This document shows positions 1 through 14,000 of a DNA stretch of 64,000 nt, piece by piece. Both the position numbers and the translations under genes were made by a program. Within the stretch, counting starts at the first letter, position 1. The number at the start of each line of letters is the position of its first letter. The DNA comes from Aquila chrysaetos chrysaetos (taxonomy: Eukaryota; Chordata; Aves; Accipitriformes; Accipitridae), in assembly GCF_900496995.4 (NCBI RefSeq), contig NC_044004.1, positions 55,768,224 through 55,832,223 on the forward strand, given 5' to 3'. The notes under the pieces are model-generated. The model was not told the origin of the DNA, did not search any database, and was given only the letters and a program-made list of their open reading frames with translations.

Positions 1-1920
1 TATAGCTACAAGGTTCCTCTGTTACTCAGCATGAGGATAGAACTGGCAGTAAAAAGTTAGATTTTCCCAACAATAAAGAATTTAGCGAGACATAAATCAG
101 GTAACTACACAAAGCGAAGACACCATACTGTCACAGTATGGTCAGCAATCTTTTTTGACTATTTGTTTGCTTTTGATTATTTGATACTAATTCACAACAG
201 ATTTCATTAAAATATAATTTTCTTCAAATAAAGGACATAAAAAATGAAAAAAACTGCTCAAAAGTTTCAAGGTAAGATCTTTGATGAAGTTGGCAAGAGA
301 AATTCCAGGAGACTAAAAGTGATTATATTTGCACAGACTTTGTAATCTAAAATATAACCTCAGGGAGAGTGCTCAATACAACAGAAGAGTAGTACTACGT
401 AGCTCGAGATCTAAGAAAAGTACCTTGCCTAACACCAAACTCAATTCTGTTTTCTAATGTGACCTTTCCTTAAAATAAAGCATTACTATGAAATAATAGC
501 TATTATTCTGAAACTCCTTTTCTCAGCTAGATGTTAGAAACTCATCAGACACCTTTAAAAGCAAACTAAATCATAAATTTACTCAGCCATACAAAAAGAT
601 CACAATCATTTCAATGCAAGAAAAATGCTAATTTCATTAAATAATTTTTAGTCAACAAGATTCCCCTACAAAATTTTCTGTTCATTTACTCATCTAGTTA
701 AGAACCAGAAAGTGAAATTAAGCTGAAGACATCAAACCTGTACAAAGTGCTAATGTTAAATAAAAGATTAAATAATAAGAAACTGATTTCTAACATTTTA
801 AAGATTATTTAAAATACTATTAACAAGGAAGAATTATTTTATTCATAGGGCTGGAGACAATTTTATAAGAATAATATCTTTTTTAGATAAAGCCATCACA
901 TAGATGTATTAAAATAATCATGAGCAATCAACTTTCCTGCTATGTTCTAGCTACTTTTCATCTGAAATTGTTAATATATTATTATAATTACCCCTTTAAG
1001 TCTGTATTGGAAGTCTTGCTCAGGACTTTTTTTTTTTTTTCTTTTTTTCCCTCCCCTAATTTAAGAGTTTTACCCAATTGATTTTTTCAAATGTCTGCAT
1101 GTAAACCTCGCACAGGAAAAAAATAAAAAAGATGTACCACAATCAGATTGTTTATTTATGCATGATCATTTCTTACAGGTTCACATTTTTCTTCATCTGT
1201 GTCTGAGATGAAGGTGTAGTTTTCTTTAAAAAGCTTTTCCTTAACAATTTCCCTTGTGCAGCGCTAAGCTTGGCAGCCTTAAATCAGGTCAAGTCAGATT
1301 GTAAATTTTACCTAAGAAATAGTTAAAGCCAACTATTAATAAGGCCATGGTTGAACCCAAGTGTTTTTGTGTGCAAAAAGTAGTAAAACTACACACATAC
1401 AAGGAATTCTAAGGAAAAGGTAACTTAGCGTGGCACATGATTCAGTAAAAACTGCATTTTTGTATCTAGTATTACTCTGGTTTTTTCAAGCTCAAGTACA
1501 GTAAAGATTCAAAATAGTAAGATTCAATTGACTACATTAAGTCAGCAAAAGTAAAAAAGTGCAATTGGGTTTCACAGATCAAGTATTCGCTTCCTGTACC
1601 TGAAAATTACAGTGAATCCTCTGAAACTGAACCCTACTGCAAAAGTCCATGTTATTTATCTATACTTATAGGTATATGTTAAGATAATAAAGGTCAAATA
1701 TTTCTTTGGATAAAAATGTCAGTTTAATATTAGCTACAAAACACCACATTGACAATTTTGTAAAAAGACAAGTGATCAATGCAGATGAATTTCTTTTAAT
1801 CTGACAAAGTTTAATCACCAAAGAAATTTTAAATTTTATTTAAATAACAAAAATTAGTATTTTATAAATAATAAAATAATATTTTATTTAAATAATAATA
1901 AAATAAATTTAAATTTTTAC
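1..1920 (-). other. DNAJB14: DNAJB14 intron 3 (partial), AT-rich
   Basis: This AT-rich sequence lies downstream of DNAJB14 exon 3 on the minus strand. The next coding exon (residues after the J-domain core) was not found here, so the rest of the gene lies beyond position 1. A T-run with a C-rich flank sits at about 1027-1055. A short open minus-strand stretch at 1156-1263 is described under findings and is not accepted as an exon. Confidence 0.7.
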
Positions 1921-2066
1921 TTTTAAAAGCCTCTGTTGCTCCAGGTGCATGGTTTTTGTCTGGGTGGAACTTCAAAGCAAGTTTTCTATAAGCCTTCTTT
2001 AGGTCTTCTTCACCTGCATCCTTTGACACCCCAAGGACTTCGTAATAATTTTTACATTTCTTTATA
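1921..2066 (-). CDS. DNAJB14: DNAJB14 exon 3 (J-domain core with HPD)
   Basis: The acceptor is TTTTGCAG before TATAAAGAAATG, and the donor is A|GTAAAA. It encodes residues 103-151: helix I (NYYEVLGV), helix II ([15 protein letters not shown]), the HPD loop at 137-139 and the conserved [12 protein letters not shown]. It ends in phase 1, as expected for the following exon that begins the KIGNAY segment in human. Confidence 0.96.
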
Positions 2067-5000
2067 CTGCAAAAGAATACGAAGTAAAATGTTGTAAACA
2101 AAAAGATGTAAAAGTAGTATGTTAGAACACAGCTGCACGAGGTAATACATTGCACTGATGCAATACATTACATCTCTCACTTTCAATATAAAATATTTTA
2201 AAAAATCCACTCTAGAAACAAAGAATGGCATTTTTTGTAATAAACTCACTATTGAGCACAATAAATTATTGTACTCAAAATTACTTACTACAGACATTTA
2301 TTTTACTTCTTCTACTGTAGAACTACTACAGTTGTAAGAAAAGGTTTCAGTTTGCAATTACTGTAGCATTTCCTCACTCTCAATTATATGAATATTGCTG
2401 TTAATAATGCATAAAATGAAGATTCCAAATTTACTTCACAGAGCTAGTGGGCAGGAAGGCCTGTTTTGACTGTCAACAGCAAATGCACTTTGGTATGCAT
2501 GATATGAAACAAAACAAATAATACCTCCCTTTCTCCAAACAAAAGTCAAGTCATAACACCATTCGAGCATTCACTTTTCAGGGAAATAAGGCATATTAGA
2601 ATAACTCTGCTGCTGGGAATGCACCTGGATCTTAATAAACTTTCTGTAAGTGTTTATATAAATGCAAAGAAACAACAACAGCTCCAGCAATTACAGATTC
2701 AGCTCATCTCATATGTTCAAGGAAGCATTTTTTAAAACTCTGAAAACTTGGAAATATTCTTCCTGTAGGCTGTCTCACCCAGACAGGAAAAGCAAAATCT
2801 GGTAATGATGTAATTATTTGGTATGCTTTACAATAACCAGAAGAAAGAGTGAGCAGTTACAGGGGACAGAGAGAACATTAATTCTATGTGGGCAGGAAGA
2901 ACTGACCAAACCTATAAATACACCTTAAAACAAAAAACCCAAGTTACTTGGGTAAGAATTCAGAAACTTAGAAAAATAAGGCCAAGTCACAAACTTGCAC
3001 TGCAGATATGAGCCACACTGACATTTGGTGCATACCACAAGAAAAGGGCTGGTCTGAGCAAGAAATAGAAATTACATCCATAAATATTTTAAAAGCTCTG
3101 TGCGAGTCTCTTCACATAGCCGTAACTGTGCCCACATTCCCTTAAATGCACAGACTTCTACGTAAATATGGGTTTAGTGTTGCAAAGACCATACACAGGG
3201 CGGCCAAGTGGAAAAAAAAGGGGGTAAGCAAGCCTTTCGCATTTTCATGAAAGAAGAATGGGTACCCTGTAATTAAGGGAATGCTAGCATCAGAAGTACA
3301 ACCACACCGTTGTGTGTGGTCCTTCATAGTTCACAGATTGATCAAATCAAGTTTCATTTGAGGGATCCCTTTTCCGGTGTTCAGAGAACACGAGCTTTTG
3401 TGGAAGTCTCGGTGTAATGCTCACAAGAGCACTGAATTGAATGTATGCAGGCAGCTGCCAACACAAACATCCTGTGAAATAAATATAGCTCATTATAGTG
3501 AAGTAACATTTAATAAGCTCCAGTTAGGAAGCTGATAAAGCTAACTAAAAAGAACACAGTGAAAATCCATCATCAAGAAAGAATGGGAAGAAAATACATT
3601 AAATTATACTCTAAGTACTGCAAACTTTTGTTTGTTAATTTGTACAACAAGAAAAAGTTTTGGTAGCGTACAGATCCCTTCAACCTTAGTCTCAAGACCT
3701 GGATTACTTATGAACTATATCAAGAACAGATAGCTTTATTTAAAAGTGTAACAGTATCAGATCAAGCTTTTATTTCAAGAAATTGCTATCTCAGCATCCA
3801 ATCTAAGTTCTTCTCTTCAATAATTCAGTATCTGAATTATCTGTTTGTGGACCAGACTCTTCAGAACTTTGGTTGATATAAAATTAGGTAGTGAGTCATC
3901 AATGTTTAGCAAAGTTGTTATTTTATTAGCATTAAAACTGTAGCGTTAAACATTTGTTCAAGTGATTTTAAGCGCTGTGCATCCTCAACAACTTTTCCCC
4001 CCAACAGCATATGGTCATTTCTAATGGAAGTAACAAACATGAAAAAAAAACCCGTGAGAGTTTACTTGTTTGCAGACCTGATATGCATTTATTTCACAAC
4101 TCTAGGATGCAGAGAGGAGAAAAATGGAAAAAAAAAAAAAACCACAAAAAATGCCAACCTGTTCTTCTAACCCCCAAAAACTCACCACAGAGTTTCCTCC
4201 CATTCACAACCAGTCAAAGTCCAACAGTGGGAAAGCCTCATGGGAAAGGCAGGAATGGTGGGTGTCAATCAGAAGACATTCAGGTCAGCACATGACCCAC
4301 CAGCTTCTGACACCACAATCTGCTTAGAGTCAGTGCATCAAACCAGAGCTATTTCCTCACGAGAAAGTGCAGGGAGAAACCTGCCTTGTGGGTCATACAT
4401 AGCACTTGCCCTCCAAAGGGATGAAGGCAATCACCCTCCGTGCAACAGCTATCCTGAACCTAGTCCACAAATCAGCTATTGTTATTTATCAAGAAACTAG
4501 TGTTCAGCCAAGGTATAACATTTTTGTTTTCTCTTAGCAAGTCTTTGCTAGTGATTGCTTTGTTAAACAAAAAATTCTACAAATACACAAGCATCTCTAT
4601 TCCAACATTCCTGATTTTCTATGAAGCTATGATTTAATATTTCAAGCACATCTCCTATCAAATCACCCTCATACCCTGACCTGCTACCCCAGGCTAAACG
4701 GCCAGTCTCAAACAAAGAACCCTTTGTGGATTTGTGACAGCCACCCCTGACTTCTATTCTCCCTTGTGTGTTCTTGTTAGGATGGGCACGCTCACAGCAA
4801 CACCACCTGCAACAGACCTGTAACCAATCCTCCAGATCATTTACATTGACCTCCTTTCTACTGCACAGGATCAATGCTGAGATACATAACCCCCTGCATG
4901 CTGTTTAGCTCGTTGCTGTCTTCAGATCTCAACCAAGTCAGTGCTGGCTCTTACAAACCTCAGCAGCAAACATAAGCTGCAAGTACTCTGCCTGATAGCC

Positions 5001-8000
5001 TGAGGAGCACTGCTGCATGTGACTTCATGGTGAATCATGTGGAATACGCATATACATATGGCAATTTTGCAGAGTTTAGGAGGACTTTGGATTAAGCAGA
5101 TAAAGCTTTAAAGCTAAAATACATTAAATGATTGTACAAATGCACAGCGGCCAAAAAACTGTACCTAAGCCTGGAATTCTCAGCAGTGACCTTGTGCTAT
5201 GTAGCCCTTGATACACCCTGCCATTAGAGAACAGTTTCATACCATTGCTTTGCCACTTCAAGGCAAAAAGCATCTGGACTGTAAGTAGCTAGCATGTAGT
5301 TAATGCAAAGTTTCCTACAGGGAGGGAGTTAGTGACTTCTGCCGGGAGGTCCCTTACGGAGCACAATTCAGGGCAATCATTACAGGGTAACAGCTCGTTT
5401 GTTTCCCCCCTCAGCAAAGTCCATGCAAGTTTTGCATCAAAACTTGTACTGCAGCAGCTTTGCACTGGGGACAACAGGACAAGCAAAGATGATTAGAAGG
5501 TGCTTTCCAATTAAACAAAATCATCAGTGTTTCTGGTGCGCTCCTGAGAGGCAAAACTTTAATGCACCACAAACTCAATCTGGTAAGTCAGTTTATAGCA
5601 GGACAAAGTGTATGGTATCACCACGACAACCCACCAGATCCTCAGGTCATATATATGCTGTGCAGTCAACAGGCTTCTCAAACACTGTTGGAGCACACAG
5701 CCCACCCCACCAGGGCCTGACATGCCACATCCCTCCTCCACCTTAAAGAAATGGCGATCACGGGCTTTGCACAGAGAGTCTCCAAGACTTAAGTCCTCTT
5801 CCCCCAAACTGCCAATGTCCTGATGAGAAATTTCACTCCAGCTGCTGGTAGCTGTGGGAAGCCATGGCCAACCTGATCCTTGCCCCCCAGCGGAAGCAGG
5901 CCTTTTTGGACATATTCCTCACCCCTTGTCCCTAGTAGACTGATGTCTGACAATCCTCACTCTGCCAGAATTCCTCACCTGGAGCATTGAACTGTCCTGC
6001 AGAGATTTGTCACGGGAGGGCAGATGGACAGAAGGAACCATCCCCTTCCCAATCGTCTCCTATTGCAGGCCACACAACATCAGCCAGCAGAGGCTGGGAA
6101 AAAGTTAAGAGTAAAACCAGCGGAGGTTTTGGAAAAGACCAATCACTGACATTACTTACAGCTTTTAACCACACCTGAAACGCATCCTGCAGCACTCTCA
6201 GCATGAACAAGTAACTTTCTGAAAGCTGCATTTCAAATTGTTGTTTGGTTGGCTTTGCTGCACTTAAGGCAGTGTAGTCCCTAGTGCCAATTTTCTTGCA
6301 TACGTAAACTCTACACAGATGTTTCTTTTTAAAATTGCAATTTACATATCACTTGCTTAGGGACTGTCCCTTTTGTATTGAATTGGGTTTTTTTGTTGTT
6401 TATTTCTGGCTTATTTGAAGTTTGGTGCTTCCACTGTTAATTTGTTTGGAGTTTAGTTTTTTGTGAATTGCTTTTCTTGTGTTTTTCATTCCTGGCTGGA
6501 TCACCTCTGTATCTGAATTACTATCAAATTATTTCTGTCCTTGCTGAATTGTTAGTCCCCTGCCAGCACCTTGGCACTGTCCTTCTGGTTAACAGATTTG
6601 CTGGCTGTTTTAGGAGGGCACGTTGCTGGATGTTCCTGAAATAATATCTGACTTTTAGAGAATAGAATTCTCAAACAGCATGAGGGAAAGTGATGGCCTA
6701 CATTCATCCACAATCTGTTGACTGAGGTACCTTGTCATGACTTGCAAAGCTCCACTATCCTAGCTTGCAGTTGACAAACCACCTGCAGTAGAACTGGTCA
6801 GCCAGCTTCACACTGCAGCAACAGCCACTTCTGCCTGACACCGGGCTCCTCTCCATGCTCTGACAGCTGAAGGCAGATGAAGCCCTTCAGGTCCTGAAAT
6901 GTCTGCTGTCACCCACAGAAATTCTGGGGCTACCACCACTGGTTCTCCTGTGACTACAAAATGACCTGATCCTACTTCTGTGCTTCTTGTTTCACTTTTC
7001 AAATCTACAATTCAGATTAGGTCAGCATCAACAGCTTTTATCAGGTTAACAAAACCTATCAGAGACGCTTGCATTTCTGTATCGAATACCTGCAGTGATC
7101 CATAATCATGAAGTTTTGAGTATGACTAGGTATTTCAAAGGGCCTTCCAAAGCCTCCGTCTACATGCACAGGGATAGCCCAAATGACAAATACTTCAACC
7201 TCAAACTCCAAAAGCTTGTGATGGGTACCACAATTATTTCTCCCAATGGTAATCTGAACTGAGCAGCACAGTGAGCAGCAATGTGAATGTTAGCAACGAA
7301 GAACTGAGCAAGAGGAAGCTATACTGACTTCTGATCCCAGAGTTGAGCAGAAAACCATAGTAAAACACAGACCAATTTCTACATAGGTCAAGTTTCCAAT
7401 GACGCCAGAGGGCCTGATGCAAATGGCATCTTGCAGCTGAATTGAGAACGTGCCAGTCACAGTTTGGATGACGTAAGTGTGGTCTGCAAAAGGTGCTCTA
7501 GATTGGGAAGGGAAGGTCACAGTGTTGTCGAAGAACTCAAGCTGGTACCAGCATACCCCTAGTTTCTGAAATGAATGCATCAGAAGTTGCAGATCTCTGT
7601 TTTACTGATAGATTCAACAACACATTAGGGCACTTGTTTTAGTACTTTGCTCTTGGATGTACCTGGTCAGTTTGTTTCTCTTGTGTGTATTACAAGAAAT
7701 ATTCAAGGCTGTGTTTACATCAGCATACTTTTCTCCAGATTTTGTTTAAGCTTTTATTTTAGCTATAAAAAGCATAGATTAAAGGCAGGAGCTTTCTGAC
7801 AAAGTCCACCATAACTTCTGTGCCACTTTTCCATGACAGGCTCTATGACTGTGATTTCCACCTTGACTTACTCAACCATTCAACTGGATATTTCAACAAT
7901 TCACAGTAGTTCTAGCAGCCTAATTAAAGGCATGACCTGATTTCTTCGCTTTGGTTTTTTTTTTTTTTTTTTTTTTTCCCATTTTAGCACATGTTGATGG

Positions 8001-11000
8001 CTCTTATTATTCCACTTTCAGTTAATTATCTTCTTGACCCCATGTTAAAAAAGTAACAATATATCTCTTTTTGCTGAATTCACAGAAGTCTCAGCAGAAG
8101 GCCTGGAAAAAGTCAATCACATAACTTACATTCCTTCTAGTTTGATCCATGAAATGCGTAGAGGCAATTTTTTGGTTTACTCCATGAATTCAAATCAAGT
8201 TGCTGATTATTCTTGACCACTACTGGATGACACTTAATCCTACCTTGCAAGGTTCCTGCAGAAGTCAAGCCTCTATTGGTTTGTTTTGGTTCCATCTCAA
8301 AGATCCAAATACAAAATTTCATTCTTGTGCTCTCTTCCAAGGGGCAGGCACTGGCAGGGCAGGAGAAGCAGTATTCCACCACAGTTTTCACAAGACAGCA
8401 ATCCAACTTTAGCATACTACTAACCACGGCAGTTATCTCTCAGATGTCAAAAGGTAATATGGAATATATGCTATAGCTTATTTACTAAAAAAGGAGACAT
8501 CAGACATGATATGAATTTTAAGATCATTTAAAGGGAGCCTGTATAAACTGTACTACCTATCTATATCTCTGTAACTATTTTTTTAAAATTATGTAGTAGA
8601 CAACAGATAATACACACTTCACAGCATAAAAAGCAATGGGAAATATTTAATACACAGCAGGCAAATGATCTTTTCTTCTTTTTTTTTTAATTTCATGCTA
8701 GTCCACAAAACCTTTCCAAAGGGTCTGCACACTCGGTATGAGTAGGCAGATACGATGAATAGAATTTGTTTGAAAATAATTAAGAACTCTTTGGTAACTG
8801 TAATCCTGATCAGCACTTCTTCAGTTGTTTTAAGTGAACTAGAAGGAAAAAAAAGTTTAAATTTTCTTTCTTACACAAACATTTCATTTCTTTATCTCAG
8901 CAAAAAATGCCAATAACCTACATCAAACAGTGAAGGAATTGCTTTAAAGCAAAGACCACAGAATCCAAAAGCAAATTCTCCCTTTTTTGTCGTGCACATG
9001 ATTCTGATGCATTTATCTTAAGTTGACATTGCTCAGACAGCTTTCAAACACCTAGAGACTTCTAGGGCACTTGCTCTAAAAAGACTTAAGTCTACTGTGG
9101 GTCCTAACATATTTCTGATAGTCTCCTGTCAATCTCTCTGGTATGCAGGTCACCTAAAGTGTTAAGGCATCCTGATCCAGCCCTCAGTGACAAGATAAGA
9201 ATCATTAGAAGATGCATGTACTATAGATGGTATTTTCAAAGCATTTCAATTCAAAAGTAACAAAGTGCTTTTGGATATCTCAAGCTTCAAACTGTCACAA
9301 TGAAATAGTAAGCACTGTTCCCACAAAGAACAGAGCATCACCCAGCACTTATACAGTGGAAAGGTATTGCATCTTATGCTTCTCCCTGTTGAGCAACTTG
9401 TTTGCAAGCTCATGTAATGCTCTACAGAAGTGTTGTGGTAGCTTGCTAGTGATCAGTGTCCCCTGTGTATATGGAAAAGATAAAAACAGCACAGAGGTGC
9501 TTGTTTGTACTCATACCTACTCACATTACTAGAGTAACCCTGATGAAAATTAATGCAGTTAAATTAGTTATATTGCTCCAAGCATGTCTTCACTATGTTT
9601 CTTAAATCTATTGTCACAAGCAAATTCAAGATAGCCAGACAACTCCAGGAACATGAATCAGCGATCAAAGTCAGAGAGCTCAGAGTCAGTCCCCTGTCCA
9701 ACTGCTCACCAGAGCTTATAAAAAAGCATTGGAAATGGCATGTGTAGTTAAATCAGGAATGCTTTCTCTCAGTCTATATTAAATTTCTAATAGGGAACCA
9801 AAAACTCCTAAAGGGAAGAATACTTGAGGATAATGATCACCTTTCAAATTATAAGCATACAAAACAACTTAGTTTGACAGTCAAATTCATTGCAGGATTC
9901 AGAATTTATTAAAAATTGAAGATTTTGCTACCTTGCTATCTAGAAATTTCTTTCCTTACAGGAAAAAAAAATTAAAAATCAGGCATGAAAGACTATTTAA
10001 AACCACCTCTTTTCACACAGCATTTCTTTAACCAATTCAAAGGTCTGAAAACCATTCCCATGCGGTATGGCAGAAGCATATGGTGGTGACAAGCTCTACT
10101 CTCTGAAGAATACCCTCCCCAGAGGGGCACATTTCATTTAATTGGAAAAGCCTGGGGCCTGACTGAAGCAATAACATATACACATCATGTTTCCAACTAG
10201 AAAGCTCATTCTCACTGTGGTTTAAACATGAACTTTCCCTCAGCTATCATCACTGAATGTGTTACATTTTCCTAAGAAGTTTTAGCCCACTGTTTGTATT
10301 TAATCCTTGGCAAGGCACACACATTTTTTAATTCTTAACCACAGATTTTCTAACTGGTGTGTTGATGTCACTGACCACAGGACAAACTTTTCAAGACTTC
10401 CAACAAGAACTGGAGACTTGCTTTGTTGATCACTGCTTATCTAAAGCAAAATTTAGTCTCTCTCCAAAGGTTTATAAACTGCTATACTAAAGGATGGTAG
10501 CATCACTCAAGCTAAGGTTGAGATTTTTTTTAACAGCTGATTTTTAACTGGTACGTAAAATACAAACAAACATGTGTTGTTCTGCAAGCTATTATGATTG
10601 CTTATTTGCAAAGATCGGGGTAGGTTTTAAAAACCCAAATTTAATATTCACCAAACAGGTACTAAGAAGCAATGTTGCATCAAGAGCATCCTCAATGTGC
10701 AACTTCTGTGAATACCCCTAACACTGGTTCTGATCTCAACAAACTGCATTTTTATCTAGTATCTAGTGAATCCCTTCAAGGAAGCAATACTCAATACCAT
10801 GAAAGCATACCGGAGGAAAAGTTGGCTCTACAACATCATTTTACTCAAGACAAAGTAGGCAACATACTTTCTGGTAAAACAAAGAAAAAAAAGAACTTGC
10901 TGGGAGCCTGATGTCAAAGCAGACTGCAGCTCAGAATGGCGTGTCACGGGTGAGTGAATACTGGCAGTAATACAGCCTTCCTTGTAGCAGCTTTCTGAGA

Positions 11001-14000
11001 ACATGTTACGTGTCTTAATTCGATCTAAGCCTCATTTTACACAGGACTTCCTTCTGGCTATTTTGTCTCACACACATGTGCACACACCCCCACACATTTT
11101 GCATTCATTTTAACAGCTAGTAATCCAAGGTAGCCAAAAATGTACACGCTTATTCAGGTTTTAGTTTAGATGTATCATGAAAAGCAATAACATTAAGCAG
11201 AGATGATGGTAAATGAAAAGCTCTAGTAAATAGCAACAACCAGAGGATAAGCATGTGTGCTGCTTTTGGCTGGGATAGAGTTAATTTTCTTCATCATAGC
11301 TAGTATGGGGCTATGTTTTGGATTTGTGCTGGAAATGGTGTTGATAACACAGGGCTGTTTTTGTTACTGCTGAGCAGGCCTTACACAGAGTCAAGACCTT
11401 TTCTGCTTCTCACCCCACCCCACCAGCGAGGAGGCTGGGGGGGGCACAAGAAGTTGGAAGGGGACACAGCTGGGACAGCTGACCCCAACTGACCAAAGGG
11501 ATATTCCAGACCATATGATGTCATGCTTCAGCATATAAAGCTGGGGGAAGAAGAAGGAAGGGGGGGACGTTTGGAGTGATGGCGTTTGTCTTCCCAAGTA
11601 ACCATTACGCGTGATAGAGCCCTGCTTTCCTGGAGATGGCTGAACACCCGCCTGCCGATGGGAAGTGGTGAATGAATTCCTTGTTTTGCTTTGCTTGCAT
11701 GTGTGGCTTTTGCTTTACCCACTAAACTGTCTTTATCTCAGCCCACAATTTTTCTCATTTTTACTCTTCTGATTCTCTCCTCCATCCCACCTGGACGGGA
11801 GCAAGCGAGCGGCTGTGTGGGGCTTAGCTGCCAGCGGGGGTTAAACCATGACACCATGAACAGAGATGCTGCTGTCTACCTGCCTGAATGCAGAGCTGCT
11901 GTATCAAAAAAGAAAAGCTACTTTTTCCTCACTGTTAGCACAGCTGAACAGATTATTGAACTTCAGGAAGAGATCCCAAGATAATATCAACAGCAACATA
12001 CATTTCACACACACACACACACAAAAAAAAGTCACACACAAATTTCTGTTTTGCACCACAGTTCAACTGATCTACACAAACTAGGAGAGAAGGACCCCTT
12101 GATCTCCCTTCTTCCAGCTCCCTTTAAAGTATTTGGGCTAGGCTTATCTAGTGGGTTTTGAGGTGTTCAATTTTACAGTGGCTGTATCCATGTTTCTTTA
12201 GCAGAAATCAGGGCACATATCAAAAAAAATTTTTCTCACTCCTACAGCCAACAAGTGTGTAATGATAACATGACTTAAGAGTTACTCGCCTCAAAAGGAC
12301 ATTTTTATTCATCTTTGTTTCTTTTCACACATCCTCCTTCCCTGATGTCGCCCCATCTTAATACTATCATGCTGCATGAAGTCCAGACAGAGTTTATAAT
12401 GCAACTTAGACTATGTGCTTCAGTGCTTCTCAGATACCTGTACTTCCAGAACGAAATAGTTTTAACACTTGTCTAAGACCAGCCTGTACCACAGGATTAG
12501 CTTGAAAATAAACTTCAGGAGTGAGCATGTATCTCAAGTATAAAAATATTTAAGAACAGAAACACTGCCCTGCAAGTTGTACTACAGAATTTTCATCACT
12601 TCTTCCATTTACCATGAGATCTACTTAATAACTATTTTGAGTATTATCTTTTTATAAAGTAACCTTGATGGTTTAAAAAGAAGAGTATCATCTTTCTCAC
12701 AGAAAGTGACAGTGTCTCATGCTGTGTTTAAACACAGCAAAACTCTCCACCTTTTAGTCACAGTTCAGTATAAGTAACCCCTCTCAGCTAACCCTGAATT
12801 TTCTGTTGCAAGAAGCAACAGATGCTAGAGCTGAAAGCATAAGTACATAACACACAGAATGAAAAGCAGTGATGTATTTAAGCAAGGCCATACCTGAATA
12901 CTCCTTCCATTTGGTCTTTGGTGTAGCCTTTTCCACTTTCACCTGCAGCAGATGCATTGCTCTCCTTCGTGCTATTGGGCTTACTTTGATCATTGCTACT
13001 GGCTGGTTTTCGGCAGTAAGCGCCTCCCCCAGCAGTACTTCCATTCTTCATAATAGCTTCCAACAAAACTATAAAACAACAGTATATCATAGTATCATTA
13101 TAGGCATTAGCAATTAAGTCGGGGCTCTCAAGTATCTTAAATGGGAGCACCACATTAAAAAAAGACTAGCTGCTATATCCTCCTTCCTTATTGATCATCA
13201 CTTTGTACCACAAACGTTTCTGAAACAAGTCTAGCAACTGCTTTTTGTGGCAAAACTATGGAAAAGTGTTTCAAAATTAGTGACTGGACTCCTCTCTACC
13301 TCTGCCAAGGTAATTTAATACTGGAGATAATTTGTCCTGTTCCTTCACTTCTAGATGGTTTTTAGAGGCACTGAACCCATGCTTTGGGGTGAAAAGCATC
13401 AGAATACCTGAATAAGCAACTGTAAATCGAAAAGAGGAACTAACCTAACACTCTAAAGAACTTGCAAATTATTCCATACAGACACCAAGCCCATCTCCAG
13501 CACATTTCAGATGCTACAGTACATGCCTATTTGTAACCTGAGCCATTATTGGCCACAAACTGATGCTCTATACCCCTCCAGGCAATACCAGCTGAAATTC
13601 AAACTACTGTTAAAATGCCACAAATAAGTCAGGACCAGGCAACTATACCCAACTCTTGAGACCTCAACCTTGAAAACCAGCATGCTTTTGCTAGATCTTG
13701 AAATCTTCTTTCCTGCCATGTTCCAATAGATCTCAAATTTAGCAGTTTTAATAAATCATCAGTCATTAAGTCTTCTTTTTTCTTTCTGGACATAAGCCTG
13801 TATTTTGGGGATATGCGTCTTACCAAAAAATCAGAAACAGTACCATTCTAACTTAAGGGACTGCACACAAAGCATAATGTAGAACAAAGATTATAAATAG
13901 TCTATCTTTCCTGAAAAGAGATCCCTTCAGAGCAAGATGGCAAACTACACAGGCCAAATTTGTTTCACAAACAACTGAGAGTTACTATTTGCACAAAAAA

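Larger units (their letters stand above)
2067..12893 (-). other. DNAJB14: DNAJB14 intron 2
   Basis: This 10.8-kb AT-rich intron holds one solo LTR (11256-11853, antisense to the gene), a 23-T homopolymer (7955-7977), a short CA run near 12008-12022 and a 96-codon minus-strand ORF (7290-7580) with no recognised domain. I see no other coding exon, tRNA or structured RNA. Confidence 0.8.
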
